Below are positions 46,319-55,132 of a DNA stretch of 64,000 bases, piece after piece. The notes beneath the pieces are model-generated. The model was not told the origin of the DNA. It was given only the letters and a program-made list of their open reading frames with translations, and did no database searches. The DNA lies in contig JACRDG010000017.1 in the NCBI GenBank assembly GCA_016218715.1, positions 21,387 through 85,386 of the forward strand, read 5' to 3'. The stretch's first letter is position 1; each line of letters opens with the position of its first letter. The position numbers were made by a program, and so were the translations under genes. The DNA comes from Desulfomonile tiedjei. GTDB lineage: Bacteria > Desulfobacterota > Desulfomonilia > Desulfomonilales > Desulfomonilaceae.

Positions 46319-47370
46319 CCGATAATCTTGCCTTTCAGCGTACTCGGGCAGGCCTGCAACTCTTCACCGGTGGTCCCGTCGAGGAAGACCTCGTTCCAGT
46401 AGCGAAGCGCATAGCCTCTGCCGACTTCCGGCGGGCTCAGTTTCTCGCCTAAGACGTAGTGCCTCACCATCATCTCCGGCTCATTGTATCCAAAATATGC
46501 TCTTATGGCCGTTGTGCCGGAACAGCGGATGTTGATCTCGAAGGGAACCGGACCGCGATCCGTCAGCCGTATCTGCACGTTCATGGGGCCTCGCGGGCGC
46601 AAAACGCTCCCCAGCTCGACGAGGAGCTCATGCAGGTTGGGCCAATGGCTGACCTCAGCCCGATAGGTGGAGCCGCCGGACAATTCCCGGCGTGCCATGA
46701 ACGTTCCAACCGGAGAGCCGTCGCTGTCGACGAATACCGCGCAGGTAAATTCCTCGACCTTTCCGGACAGACTGAGATACTCCTGAAGCATGGGACGAGG
46801 CGTCCGATGAAAGAAAAAGGCTAGTTCCTCTTCATCCTTTACCACGTGGACATTACGGGATGCGGATCCATCCCGAGGCTTGAGCACAACCGGATAGCCG
46901 ACGGATTCGCCCCAAGAGACGGCATCTCTCACCGACAAGTCCCACGCAGACGCGGGGGCTGGGAACCCGTGACGCGTCAAGAGGTCCACGGTAGCGGTCT
47001 TGTCTCTGCACGCTCTCACGAGTTCCCCGTCCGAGACCAAGATCTGACAGACGCCGTTGCGGGCCCATTCGTCCCGCACAGAGGCTAAACAAGCGAGTTC
47101 GTGGTCTGCGCCGGGGATGATAGCATCTATGGCTTTCTCTCGGAGCCACTCGGCCCAGGCCACCAGTCCCTGCGGCGTCTCAGGAGGCGGAAGAACCGCG
47201 GCTTCCACACCCCGATACAATCCTGCGGAATAGGGATGGATGTCCACAGGGTACACGTCCACGGGCAGCGACGATATCGTCAGGGCCTTCATCACGCTCT
47301 GTCCGACTCCGCCGCCCACCCCGGAGACCGCCACCCTCAACCGTCCGGACTTTGTACAAAGATGCTCCAC
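46309..47370 (-). CDS. ATP-grasp protein, carbamoyl-phosphate synthase large-chain-like
   Basis: 353 residues. N-terminal Rossmann-like pre-ATP-grasp domain (VAVSGVGGGVGQSV), then ATP-grasp motifs VVLKPRDGSASR and metal-binding FEINIRCSG. Such proteins in glycan clusters ligate acyl or amino groups to sugars. GTG 47370 is chosen (GGGGAG just upstream); the start overlaps the PHP gene by 34 bases. Confidence 0.85.
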   Translation of the reverse strand: MEHLCTKSGRLRVAVSGVGGGVGQSVMKALTISSLPVDVYPVDIHPYSAGLYRGVEAAVLPPPETPQGLVAWAEWLREKAIDAIIPGADHELACLASVRDEWARNGVCQILVSDGELVRACRDKTATVDLLTRHGFPAPASAWDLSVRDAVSWGESVGYPVVLKPRDGSASRNVHVVKDEEELAFFFHRTPRPMLQEYLSLSGKVEEFTCAVFVDSDGSPVGTFMARRELSGGSTYRAEVSHWPNLHELLVELGSVLRPRGPMNVQIRLTDRGPVPFEINIRCSGTTAIRAYFGYNEPEMMVRHYVLGEKLSPPEVGRGYALRYWNEVFLDGTTGEELQACPSTLKGKIIGWP

Positions 47371-48116
47371 GCTCTCCCCACCTCCGATGACGTGTGTGCA
47401 TCGGAGCCGAAAGTGACCTTGCACCGAGCACGATCCACCACATCGAGCCAGTCCACCGGGCTCAAGCAGTACCTGGCGTTGAGTTCAAACGCTTTCTCAT
47501 GTTTTCGGCACGCGCAGGCCAGTTCGTACAGGTGACCGATCGGTGCGAGACCGAAATGTTTGATAACCATTCCCATGGGATGGCCAAGAATGTGTGCCCT
47601 GCTGTTGGACACAATCGCCATGGCCAGCGCGAACTCCAGTTTCAACGCAATTTGCGCATCCAGGCTCTTCCACAACACAATCCCGCCGCTCTCGTTCGGC
47701 GGAGGACCGTGCACACTGCCAATGATCGCGTCGCATGCGGCCGCAATGCTCCTGGAACAATCAAGGGTACCATTCGAGTCGAGCACTTTGGTTTCCACCC
47801 CCACGTAGGGCCTCGTTCCCGGTACCTGCAGCGACCTTACCTCTGCGACGAGAGAAGGAAAATATTTGCTGTCATGCCGGACATGATCGCTCAATAGGAT
47901 TTCCGCTATGCCCCTGGAACGCGCGGCCTGCACCACCTCTTGCACCGTGGCTTCCGCATCCGTGTACGTGGTGTGAACGTGATGCTCTGCCGGTGTGCGG
48001 AAATCGACATCTCGCAGCCGTACGAACTCCAACTTTACGGGGCCCGGCCGCCCCGGCGGCAGAGGCCCGTTCTGGACCAAAGGTAACAGGATCTCTCCCA
48101 ATGGAGAACTACTCCT
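47337..48116 (-). CDS. PHP-domain phosphoesterase-like protein
   Basis: About 259 residues. Metal-binding HVHTTYTD, LLSDHV, a SVHGPP histidine and FGSDAH are arranged as in PHP phosphoesterases (histidinol phosphatase/PolIIIAC type). Probably hydrolyses a sugar phosphate in the glycan pathway. ATG 48116 is preferred (GGAG upstream), but the frame stays open to 48239 and that part (PDDIRKVLRAGADEISI) looks like a fragment of another domain. Confidence 0.8.
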   Translation of the reverse strand, partial: RSSSPLGEILLPLVQNGPLPPGRPGPVKLEFVRLRDVDFRTPAEHHVHTTYTDAEATVQEVVQAARSRGIAEILLSDHVRHDSKYFPSLVAEVRSLQVPGTRPYVGVETKVLDSNGTLDCSRSIAAACDAIIGSVHGPPPNESGGIVLWKSLDAQIALKLEFALAMAIVSNSRAHILGHPMGMVIKHFGLAPIGHLYELACACRKHEKAFELNARYCLSPVDWLDVVDRARCKVTFGSDAHTSSEVGRAWSIFVQSPDG

Positions 48117-48286
48117 CATCTGCTCCACTGAGCACCAGGGATCATGCTCCACTGACCGGCGCTCCGTGGCCTCGGTGTCGATCGAAATTTCGTCTGCACC
48201 GGCCCTCAACACCTTGCGAATATCATCCGGTGGACTCAAGCCGAGACGTCTGGGCTACACATCCTTCGCCTGTCTCCGTACTCTTC

Positions 48287-49474
48287 TCACGGAACCTCTT
48301 CACCTGCCATGGGCAGGACCCCTTCAAGATCGAAAAAACGCTTCATGAGGAGTTTTTGGTCCAGCGCGACTGTCTTCAAACGTTCCGCGATAATCTCGGA
48401 TGCATTGCTCACGTGATAGGGGTTCTTGAGATGTTCCAATCCGCTCCTGAAGCCAGGAGCGCAAACGGTGCGCAGACCTGTCAAGATCGCCATCCGATCG
48501 TAACCGACGTCGACTACATTGGCCGGCCTTTCCCGGCCTGTCTGCCTGGTGCCTATGTTGATTACAGGCAGCTTGAAAGAAGCTGCTTCCACGATCCCGC
48601 TTGACGAATTTCCCACCATGGCAGCGGCCATTGCCATCATACTAAAGTACCCCTCATTCCCGAGGTTGTCAACGACACGTGCGGACGGGTGCTGCTCGAC
48701 AAAATCCCTGATCAAGCTTCCGATCAGACGACCTGAAGTGTCCGCGTTGGGCATGGTGAAGACCACCGGCATCCCCCATTCATGGAGCGCAGCCAACAAT
48801 TCGGTGACCTGCTCTTCGGTGTGCTCGTACTCGAGGGTGACCGGATGATACGTCACCAGGAGCGGAGCCTTTTCCAGGGAAAGACCGAAGCGCTGTTCCA
48901 ACTCTTCTTGAGACAGGAGTGCGATCCGCTTCAGATTGTCCAAAGCAGGAGCGCCGCAGACTGTGACTCGCCACGGCTCTTCACCCATTTGGATCACACG
49001 CCGGGCATGAGCCTCGGTGGAGACAAAATGGAGATGGCTGAGTTTCGTCAGCGAGTGTCGCAGGGCATCGTCGATTGCACCCACGGTGACTTCCCCGCCA
49101 TGAAGGTGAGCAACTGGTATCCCGAAAGGAAGGGCAGCCACAACGGCCGCGTACATCTCGAACCGATCGCCGAGCACTACGAGTATGTCCGGGCGAAACC
49201 GCGAAAAAGATTGTGCAAAACCGATGATGCCCAACCCCACCGACTTTGCAGTCCCAACAGGACTGTCCGAGGAAAGGAGCATTTCTATCTTGTCGCCGAT
49301 GCGGTAGCCATCTTGCTCGATCCAACGCGCGGTCATGCCGAATTCCGGTGACAGGTGCATCCCGGTAACCAGCACGTGGAGGTCCAGGGTAGGATCGGCA
49401 TCGACCCTCTCCAGCAGGGACGCGCACATTCCGTAATCCGCGCGTGCTCCCGTAACAACCCCGATCGTCCTCAT
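48287..49474 (-). CDS. neuC: UDP-N-acetylglucosamine 2-epimerase (hydrolysing)
   Basis: 395 residues of the WecB/NeuC GT-B-like family: GVVTGARADYG, VVLGDRFEMYA, HLHGGEVTVGAIDD, VGNSSSGIVEA and NIGTRQTGRERPANV. It makes free ManNAc (or a di-N-acetyl relative) for NeuB. GGGAGGTGGTGAG precedes ATG 49474. First gene of the leftward set. Confidence 0.95.
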   Translation of the reverse strand: MRTIGVVTGARADYGMCASLLERVDADPTLDLHVLVTGMHLSPEFGMTARWIEQDGYRIGDKIEMLLSSDSPVGTAKSVGLGIIGFAQSFSRFRPDILVVLGDRFEMYAAVVAALPFGIPVAHLHGGEVTVGAIDDALRHSLTKLSHLHFVSTEAHARRVIQMGEEPWRVTVCGAPALDNLKRIALLSQEELEQRFGLSLEKAPLLVTYHPVTLEYEHTEEQVTELLAALHEWGMPVVFTMPNADTSGRLIGSLIRDFVEQHPSARVVDNLGNEGYFSMMAMAAAMVGNSSSGIVEAASFKLPVINIGTRQTGRERPANVVDVGYDRMAILTGLRTVCAPGFRSGLEHLKNPYHVSNASEIIAERLKTVALDQKLLMKRFFDLEGVLPMAGEEVP

Positions 49475-50438
49475 CTCACCACCTCCCAGGCCACGGGCCG
49501 TCTCGGTAAGCAAGGGCAGCAGCCTCAGGATAGACCGGCTCATATCCGGAGAACTGCGTTTGCTCACACGGAGTCTGTCCGGAAGGCTTGCCAGCAATCA
49601 TTCACACACGGGACCGCCCCGCCGGCTGGCGCCGGCATCTCTGGAATGGATGGGATCTGTAGCCCTCCGCTCAAGGCCAAGGAATTCTTACCACAATTTC
49701 GGTGAACACTCAACCGGTTTGCATGGTTATTCTCAGTTCTTCGGGTATAGGATCGCACTCTTGCACAGGCGAGTAGAGTCAGACGAATGTCAATCCGTCT
49801 TTAGTTTCGAGAACGGCTGTGGCCAAGTAATCCTTTTCGTAAGTTTAGTCACGTAAGCATTGTTCGTCAGAATCATTCTTGTCATTCCCGCCAAGGCAGC
49901 AACCCAGGATTTCTGGACCCCGGCCTTCACCGGGGTGACATGGGAGAATCTGCGACCGTACTTATGAAGTCCTGTACTAAGGGAACCGTAGGCTGAGAAA
50001 TCCCAAATAGAACTTGGTATTGCCCTCCCCTTCTACAAGAGAGCCAAAGCGCCGAACAGATACGGTGACAAAGTAGCCTTCAGTACCACTCCCCGACCGG
50101 CCAGTGAACTTGATGTGATGTGCCAACCATCGGAACCAAAGAATCTCTCGGGCATTCACCGATTCAATGTTGATAAGCTTTCCGTTGGTTCGGTAGTACC
50201 AGAAGGCGTTTTGTGGATTAGGAGATTTTAGAAAAATTCTTGACGGAGCGGCCCTAGACGTGGTACGGTCAGCACTATAATACGCTTGGTTTTCTCGCTC
50301 TCAGGGCTGCCCGCCAGTGAATCGTTCGAGAGACAAAGGCGCGCGCATGACAAACCTATCGTAGAGCTACCGTTTTGATTTCTTGCCGCTCTTAGTCGTT
50401 GCGACCCCACTGGCCAGCGTTAGTCAAGGGATATACGC
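49475..50438. repeat. Long gene-free stretch with a GTCATTCC-type repeat
   Basis: A palindromic repeat at 49881-49944 (GTCATTCCCGCC through CACCGGGGTGACATGG) is the proteobacterial intergenic type also seen at 57892-57980. Nothing else is recognised in this 960-base interval, which is AT-richer to the right. Confidence 0.6.
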
Positions 50439-51554
50439 ATGAGGAATGATCATATAGCCGTAGGCCCGGCACATGACTTCGACATATCCGTCGAGCAAAT
50501 CACTCGTTTTATCAAGAAGCAATGGGGGCGTGGAATCGCTCTGTCGATCCCGTCGTTTTACCGGTGGCAGTTTGTAGAAACACCATTGAATCCCGGACGG
50601 GACAAGTCCGTGCTTTTGGTTGGACATGGAAAGGAAATATTGGGGTTCATGGGCCTGAACGAAAGAGAGTTCAATCTTCGTGGAGAGAAACTTCTTGGAG
50701 CCGAGCTTACCACATGGATGATTTCAGATCCGGTCAGGGGCTTGGGGTTCGGCAGGAAGATTCTTGAATATTTGCAGAGTAACTATCAGGTGCTCACGGG
50801 GATGGGCATCTCGGAGGCAGCTCTCAAGGTTTATCTCAAGTGCGGATTCAGGTGGATTCGACATATTCCTCGTTATGTAAAAGTTTTTTCCGAAGATTCT
50901 ATTCGTAGAATCGGCAAGACGAGTCCTCTTGGGGCGGACCTCATAGCCCGTTATAACTGCCAGCAAGGGGTTTCTTATACTGCGACCGAGAGTTCGTTTG
51001 GAGACGTACAAGAAACAGTCGATGTGTTTCACCGAGGATTTAACTGCTTTGCCATGGATACCCTTTACTTGCAGTGGCGCTATGCAAATCACCCGGTATA
51101 CGATTATCGGATTTTCAACGTGCGATGTCACGGCGGACATGGTGCGGTCATCTTACGAATCGAAAATACACAAGAAATCAAAATCATCCACGTGATGGAC
51201 ATCATGGCCCATCCAAGAGCAATTGCAGGGATAGCGAATTTCCTGGAAGATTTCGGACGCGGCGAGAGAGCGGATTTTGTGGATTGGTTTTGCCTTTCAG
51301 AGAGAATCAACCATGTTCTCTGGTATCGAGGCTGGTTTTCGGTTTTGCACGACCATTTCATTGAGGTCCCCCATCTGTATTTTCCGTTGGAGATTCGCAC
51401 GCCCCCAACTACCTCCATGGTGGTATGGGCAGGCGCCCACCTCTGCAGGTTGCTCTTGCTTTCCGATTTCTATCTGACAAAAGCCAATAACGATCTGGAC
51501 AGACCCACTCTGATCTATTTGGCGCAGCAAGGGAGAGAGATCTCTCATGGATAG
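50439..51554 (+). CDS. GNAT-type acyltransferase, surface-glycan associated
   Basis: 371 residues. GNAT-like core with an acetyl-CoA loop (RGLGFGRKIL) and FMGLNEREFNLRG strand pair; the C-terminal half resembles a second, degenerate acyltransferase domain. Likely N-acylates an aminosugar. Its end overlaps the deacetylase start by eight bases, so the two are coupled. The pair is AT-richer than its surroundings. Confidence 0.75.
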   Translation: MRNDHIAVGPAHDFDISVEQITRFIKKQWGRGIALSIPSFYRWQFVETPLNPGRDKSVLLVGHGKEILGFMGLNEREFNLRGEKLLGAELTTWMISDPVRGLGFGRKILEYLQSNYQVLTGMGISEAALKVYLKCGFRWIRHIPRYVKVFSEDSIRRIGKTSPLGADLIARYNCQQGVSYTATESSFGDVQETVDVFHRGFNCFAMDTLYLQWRYANHPVYDYRIFNVRCHGGHGAVILRIENTQEIKIIHVMDIMAHPRAIAGIANFLEDFGRGERADFVDWFCLSERINHVLWYRGWFSVLHDHFIEVPHLYFPLEIRTPPTTSMVVWAGAHLCRLLLLSDFYLTKANNDLDRPTLIYLAQQGREISHG

Positions 51555-52566
51555 CCCGAACCATCTTCGTGGAGCAAGCCCCCGCCAACCCCTGACGGTG
51601 GTAATGTACCACTACGTTCGAGACTTGGAGAAATCGCGTTATCCGGCAATAAAGGGTCTTCCGCTGGTGGCTTTTCGAGAACAACTCGGTTATCTGGAAT
51701 CCTTTTATCGATTTGTGACACTAGATCACGTCCTAGCGGCGCTCGACGGATTGGCGGAACTGCCTCCAAACAGTGTGATTCTGACATTCGACGATGGCTA
51801 TGCGGATCATTATGAGAATGTCTTCCCTATTCTTCGAGAAAAAGGAATACAGGGCTGGTTTTTCCCACCTGGGAAAGCGGTCATGGAGAAACGAGTCCTG
51901 GATGTCAACAAGATCCACTTCATTCTCGCATCCGGGGCCACATTGGAGGTGATCATTGATGGACTATTCGAGTTACTGGAAGTTCACAGGAAATTTGAGG
52001 CCCTGCCGGAAAACAAACTGTACTATGACAGACTTGCCCTGCCTAGTCGCTTTGACTCAGCGGAGGTGGTTTTTGTCAAACGAATGTTGCAGCGCGAATT
52101 GCCTCGTGCCTTGAGAGAGACGGTGACCAATAGTTTGTTTCGATCGTTCGTAACAAACGATGAGCATGCCTTTGCCAAGGAATTATACATGAGTACCGAT
52201 CAGCTCCGTACTATGGTTGATCAAGGGATGTACATAGGGAGCCACGGCTACGACCACATTTGGTTGAACACAGTGCCTGAACGGCAGCTGGCAGAAGAGC
52301 TGGATCGTTCATTGAGGTTTCTCCTTCTAGTAGGTGCTCGTATCCAAAGATTTGCGTTTTGCTATCCATATGGAGCGCATAGTGACACATTGCTCCGGCT
52401 CTTGCGTAAGAACGATTGTGCGTTAGCTTTCACGACCGAGGTAGCCGTCGCCGACCTGAGCAGGCATGACCCATTGCTGCTCCCGCGGCTGGATACAAAT
52501 GATCTTCCCAAAAGCAGCACTGCAGGAGCATGTCAATGGACGAATGCCGTTTGTGCTGGCCGTTGA
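51547..52566 (+). CDS. Polysaccharide deacetylase (NodB/CE4 family)
   Basis: 339 residues. Motif 1 TFDDGYADH and motif 2 GSHGYDH carry the catalytic Asp and metal-binding residues, followed by FCYPYGAHSD. A long helical insertion (about 115-215) lies between them. Deacetylates an N-acetylated glycan. The last ~20 residues run into a region with repeat and IS remnants and could be altered. Confidence 0.9.
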   Translation: MDSPNHLRGASPRQPLTVVMYHYVRDLEKSRYPAIKGLPLVAFREQLGYLESFYRFVTLDHVLAALDGLAELPPNSVILTFDDGYADHYENVFPILREKGIQGWFFPPGKAVMEKRVLDVNKIHFILASGATLEVIIDGLFELLEVHRKFEALPENKLYYDRLALPSRFDSAEVVFVKRMLQRELPRALRETVTNSLFRSFVTNDEHAFAKELYMSTDQLRTMVDQGMYIGSHGYDHIWLNTVPERQLAEELDRSLRFLLLVGARIQRFAFCYPYGAHSDTLLRLLRKNDCALAFTTEVAVADLSRHDPLLLPRLDTNDLPKSSTAGACQWTNAVCAGR

Positions 52567-52573
52567 TCTAACT

Positions 52574-52614
52574 CCTTTTCGACGGTGCCCCATTTTGGGG
52601 CACCGTCGAAAAGG
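52574..52614. repeat. Perfect 19-bp inverted repeat, 3-base loop
   Basis: CCTTTTCGACGGTGCCCCA and its exact complement TGGGGCACCGTCGAAAAGG are separated by TTT. It lies seven bases after the deacetylase stop. No T-run follows in either direction, so it may act as a terminator hairpin or be a scar of the transposase remnant beside it. Confidence 0.75.
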
Positions 52615-52750
52615 AACCTGATACCGAAGGCCTCGGCGCGTGCTATCCAGTCCCGCCGGTGGGCAGTAGCAGCTTTCTCCGGGGCCGACCAGAGGAGTGT
52701 GAGATCCTTCTTCACGTGGTATGCCGTGGAGAACGTCTTGTTGCGCCTCA
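52615..52750 (-). mobile_element. ISL3-like transposase remnant
   Basis: On the minus strand, FSTAYHVKKDLTLLWSAP and DWIARAEAFGIRFL resemble the C-terminal part of ISL3-family DDE transposases. Only about 45 residues can be recognised; the remainder is gone. Confidence 0.5.
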
Positions 52751-52884
52751 TACCGGTTCGCGATCGAACCAATAGTACCGCCGGTGCGTGCCCATGGGAG
52801 GCTCCGAACCCACATCGGGCTGGCGCCGGCCGTAGGGGAGGAGACCTCCCAGGAAGAGCCCTTGGCAGGACCATCAAGTATCAG
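52750..52884 (-). repeat. Dispersed hairpin repeat, diverged copy 3
   Basis: Alignable with copies at 9357-9508 and 38588-38738 over its length, with blocks such as GGAGGAGACCTCCCAGGA kept. It directly follows the ISL3-like fragment and lies 280 bases before the glycosyltransferase-like gene. Confidence 0.65.
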
Positions 52885-53164
52885 CTTCTTCACGAGCGAA
52901 TCCGCATCAGGGCTTCTTCCAGGCGAGCCCCTTCGTTCTGATCGTCCCGGAGGTCTTCGGGGTTTTTCATTCCTTAGATCTGATATGTCGTCTCCGGAGC
53001 TTCTGCTGTAGTGCCTCGTCAGTAGACTGTACCTTGGAAGTTTCAAGAAGCGACGCAACCTCGGGAAGTGGCTGGCCATGGCTATCCGCAGCCGGTTGCG
53101 GAGCCATCCGATCCGAGTCTGAGGGGCGCGAGTCGCAAGGACTAGCGAATAGAGGAAACGAAGC

Positions 53165-55060
53165 ATGACCTCTGGCCGTCACGATAGCAACCCATCGAAA
53201 CTTCTAGCATTCTATGGCTCCGACCTCGTACGGGCCGACGCTGGCCGGTTCCTGCGGAAGGCGCGCAGGAAGGGGTACGAACTGGTGGCCCTGGACTCTG
53301 CAGCCATGGCGCTCGCCCGCTCCGCTGATGTGCCTTACTCATTGATAGAGGACTACCTTGATCCTGCGAGCATGGCCTCAGTCGTCAGGGACGCCGACGA
53401 AGCCAGGAGGAAATGGTTTGAGCCTGCTCGCGATCTCTTTACCGTTGAAGGCGTGTGCTGGCCGGAACTGGATCAGAGGACCGTCCATGCTGCGTGGGAA
53501 AACGCCCTGCTCGCCCTGAGATGGGCCGAGAAGATCAAGAGAGCCGGTGTGCAGGAACTCAGTTTTTTCAGACACGTCTCTCCTCGTTTTCAGGTCCAAT
53601 GGGAGCGATCTGACATTGCGGCAGTGGTGTGGGAACAGGCGCTGCCGGGGATCGCTCGGCCCAGGCTAAGCTTCGAGGCTTTCCGACCAGCGAGCCTTGC
53701 CTCCGGCGCCGGACGAGCGGTGCGAAGGATTCTCAGCCGGAGAGAGTCGTCGACCTCGGTGGAGACAGGTGAACCCGTTCGTACGGGCAGCATATTTGTC
53801 CTCATGGCAGGACTGGAGGCGCTTCGGTACTCCGACATTGTGGTCAGCCTCCATGAGCGGTTTCCCGAGAAGGTGGCTGTCGCAGTGGTCAAACCGTATC
53901 CCAAGATTCCGGACGAGATCCCCTGGAAAGGCCTCGTCCCCATCGTGTACGGCCCGCTCGCGCCAACTGAATCCTGGGAGGCGTGGACCCTCTGGAAGCT
54001 GACGCCTCGCATCAGGTTCCGGATCGGTGAACGGTTTGCCCAGGGGTACGAGAAAGCGGTGGATTCCGCGAGAGGCACGCCCTGGGAGCAAGCTCTGGCA
54101 TCGATGCGCTTTCATTTTTCTTACTACACCCGTTTTCGCTGGCCGTGGCTCTCCGAAAGGACCTGTGCATTTTGGCGGTCGTTGTGGGATCGCCTGCGCC
54201 CGGCCGCGGTTTTGTGCTCGTCGCTGGAAGATGCCTTGGTCCTGACGCCGGTGGCCGCGGCCAAGAGCCTGGGGATCCGCACCTACTCCCTCCCTCACGG
54301 TGGGATACATCTCTGTTATAGCCGGCCCAGCGTCGATTACGCCTTCTGCGGGAACAGCCCTCAACGGTGGATATACGAGAGCATAGGCCTCCCCGCCTCA
54401 CGTCTCATCGCGAGCCGGGACCTGGTAGCTCCCCGCGAATACCGCACTGCCAGGCAGGAAGCATTTTCAGACAGCAGGAAATTGAGGGTGCTCGCGCTCA
54501 CAGACACGACGGACGTGGGCACGAATCTCATGAAGTGGCTCAGCCTCCGCAGTCAGCTTGTCGCATTGCAATGCCTGGCCTCACCTCCCCGCGAGCTGGC
54601 GGATAGGATAGAGGTGGTTGTAAAGGCGCACCCGCATTACTCGGACCTGGACATAATCGCGGCCGCCTCCTCTGACCTCTCGAAGAGGGTGTTGCCCACG
54701 AATTCGGATCTCCATGCCGCGGTTGCTGGATGCGATCTGGTGGTGGCGGTCAATTACTATGGCTCGGCTCTGATCCATGTCTTGATGGCCGGGAAGCCGG
54801 TCGCATATCTTCTGACGGAGAGCGATCCGCTCGTGCATAAGGTCAGAAGCCCATTCGGCCTATTCAAGGATGGAACCACCGTGGTCCGAACCCGTGAGGA
54901 GTTTTGGAAGCTCATCCAGTCTTTCATGACCGATCCAGCCGTGGGGGCAAGCATGTGCGAGAAGGCTCGAGCCTTTGCGGAAGCCCAACTGGACTACAGT
55001 CGCTTCCCTGGAGTTGCCGAAGCGGTGGAGCACCTCTTGGGAGGGACGAACTTGCAGTGA
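53165..55060 (+). CDS. Surface carbohydrate biosynthesis protein, GT-B-like
   Basis: 631 residues. The C-terminal half has a glycosyltransferase B/polysialyltransferase-like pattern: LPHGGIHL, CGNSPQRW, VVKAHPHYSDLD and NYYGSALIHVLMAGKPV. The N-terminal half (1-300) is unfamiliar. Probably transfers a glycosyl or glycerophosphate unit to a surface polymer, consistent with the nonulosonate genes nearby. ATG 53165 has GAGGAAACG upstream. Confidence 0.75.
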   Translation: MTSGRHDSNPSKLLAFYGSDLVRADAGRFLRKARRKGYELVALDSAAMALARSADVPYSLIEDYLDPASMASVVRDADEARRKWFEPARDLFTVEGVCWPELDQRTVHAAWENALLALRWAEKIKRAGVQELSFFRHVSPRFQVQWERSDIAAVVWEQALPGIARPRLSFEAFRPASLASGAGRAVRRILSRRESSTSVETGEPVRTGSIFVLMAGLEALRYSDIVVSLHERFPEKVAVAVVKPYPKIPDEIPWKGLVPIVYGPLAPTESWEAWTLWKLTPRIRFRIGERFAQGYEKAVDSARGTPWEQALASMRFHFSYYTRFRWPWLSERTCAFWRSLWDRLRPAAVLCSSLEDALVLTPVAAAKSLGIRTYSLPHGGIHLCYSRPSVDYAFCGNSPQRWIYESIGLPASRLIASRDLVAPREYRTARQEAFSDSRKLRVLALTDTTDVGTNLMKWLSLRSQLVALQCLASPPRELADRIEVVVKAHPHYSDLDIIAAASSDLSKRVLPTNSDLHAAVAGCDLVVAVNYYGSALIHVLMAGKPVAYLLTESDPLVHKVRSPFGLFKDGTTVVRTREEFWKLIQSFMTDPAVGASMCEKARAFAEAQLDYSRFPGVAEAVEHLLGGTNLQ

Positions 55061-55132
55061 TTGCCAAACTGCACGCCCGATAAGCGAGATGCCTCTGGGG
55101 GATACTACTTTGAGCAAAGAAGTTCCCCCAGG

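Noticed and set aside
52574..52614. Classical rho-independent terminator
   Set aside because: The hairpin is perfect but no T-run follows on either strand; left as an inverted repeat of unknown role.
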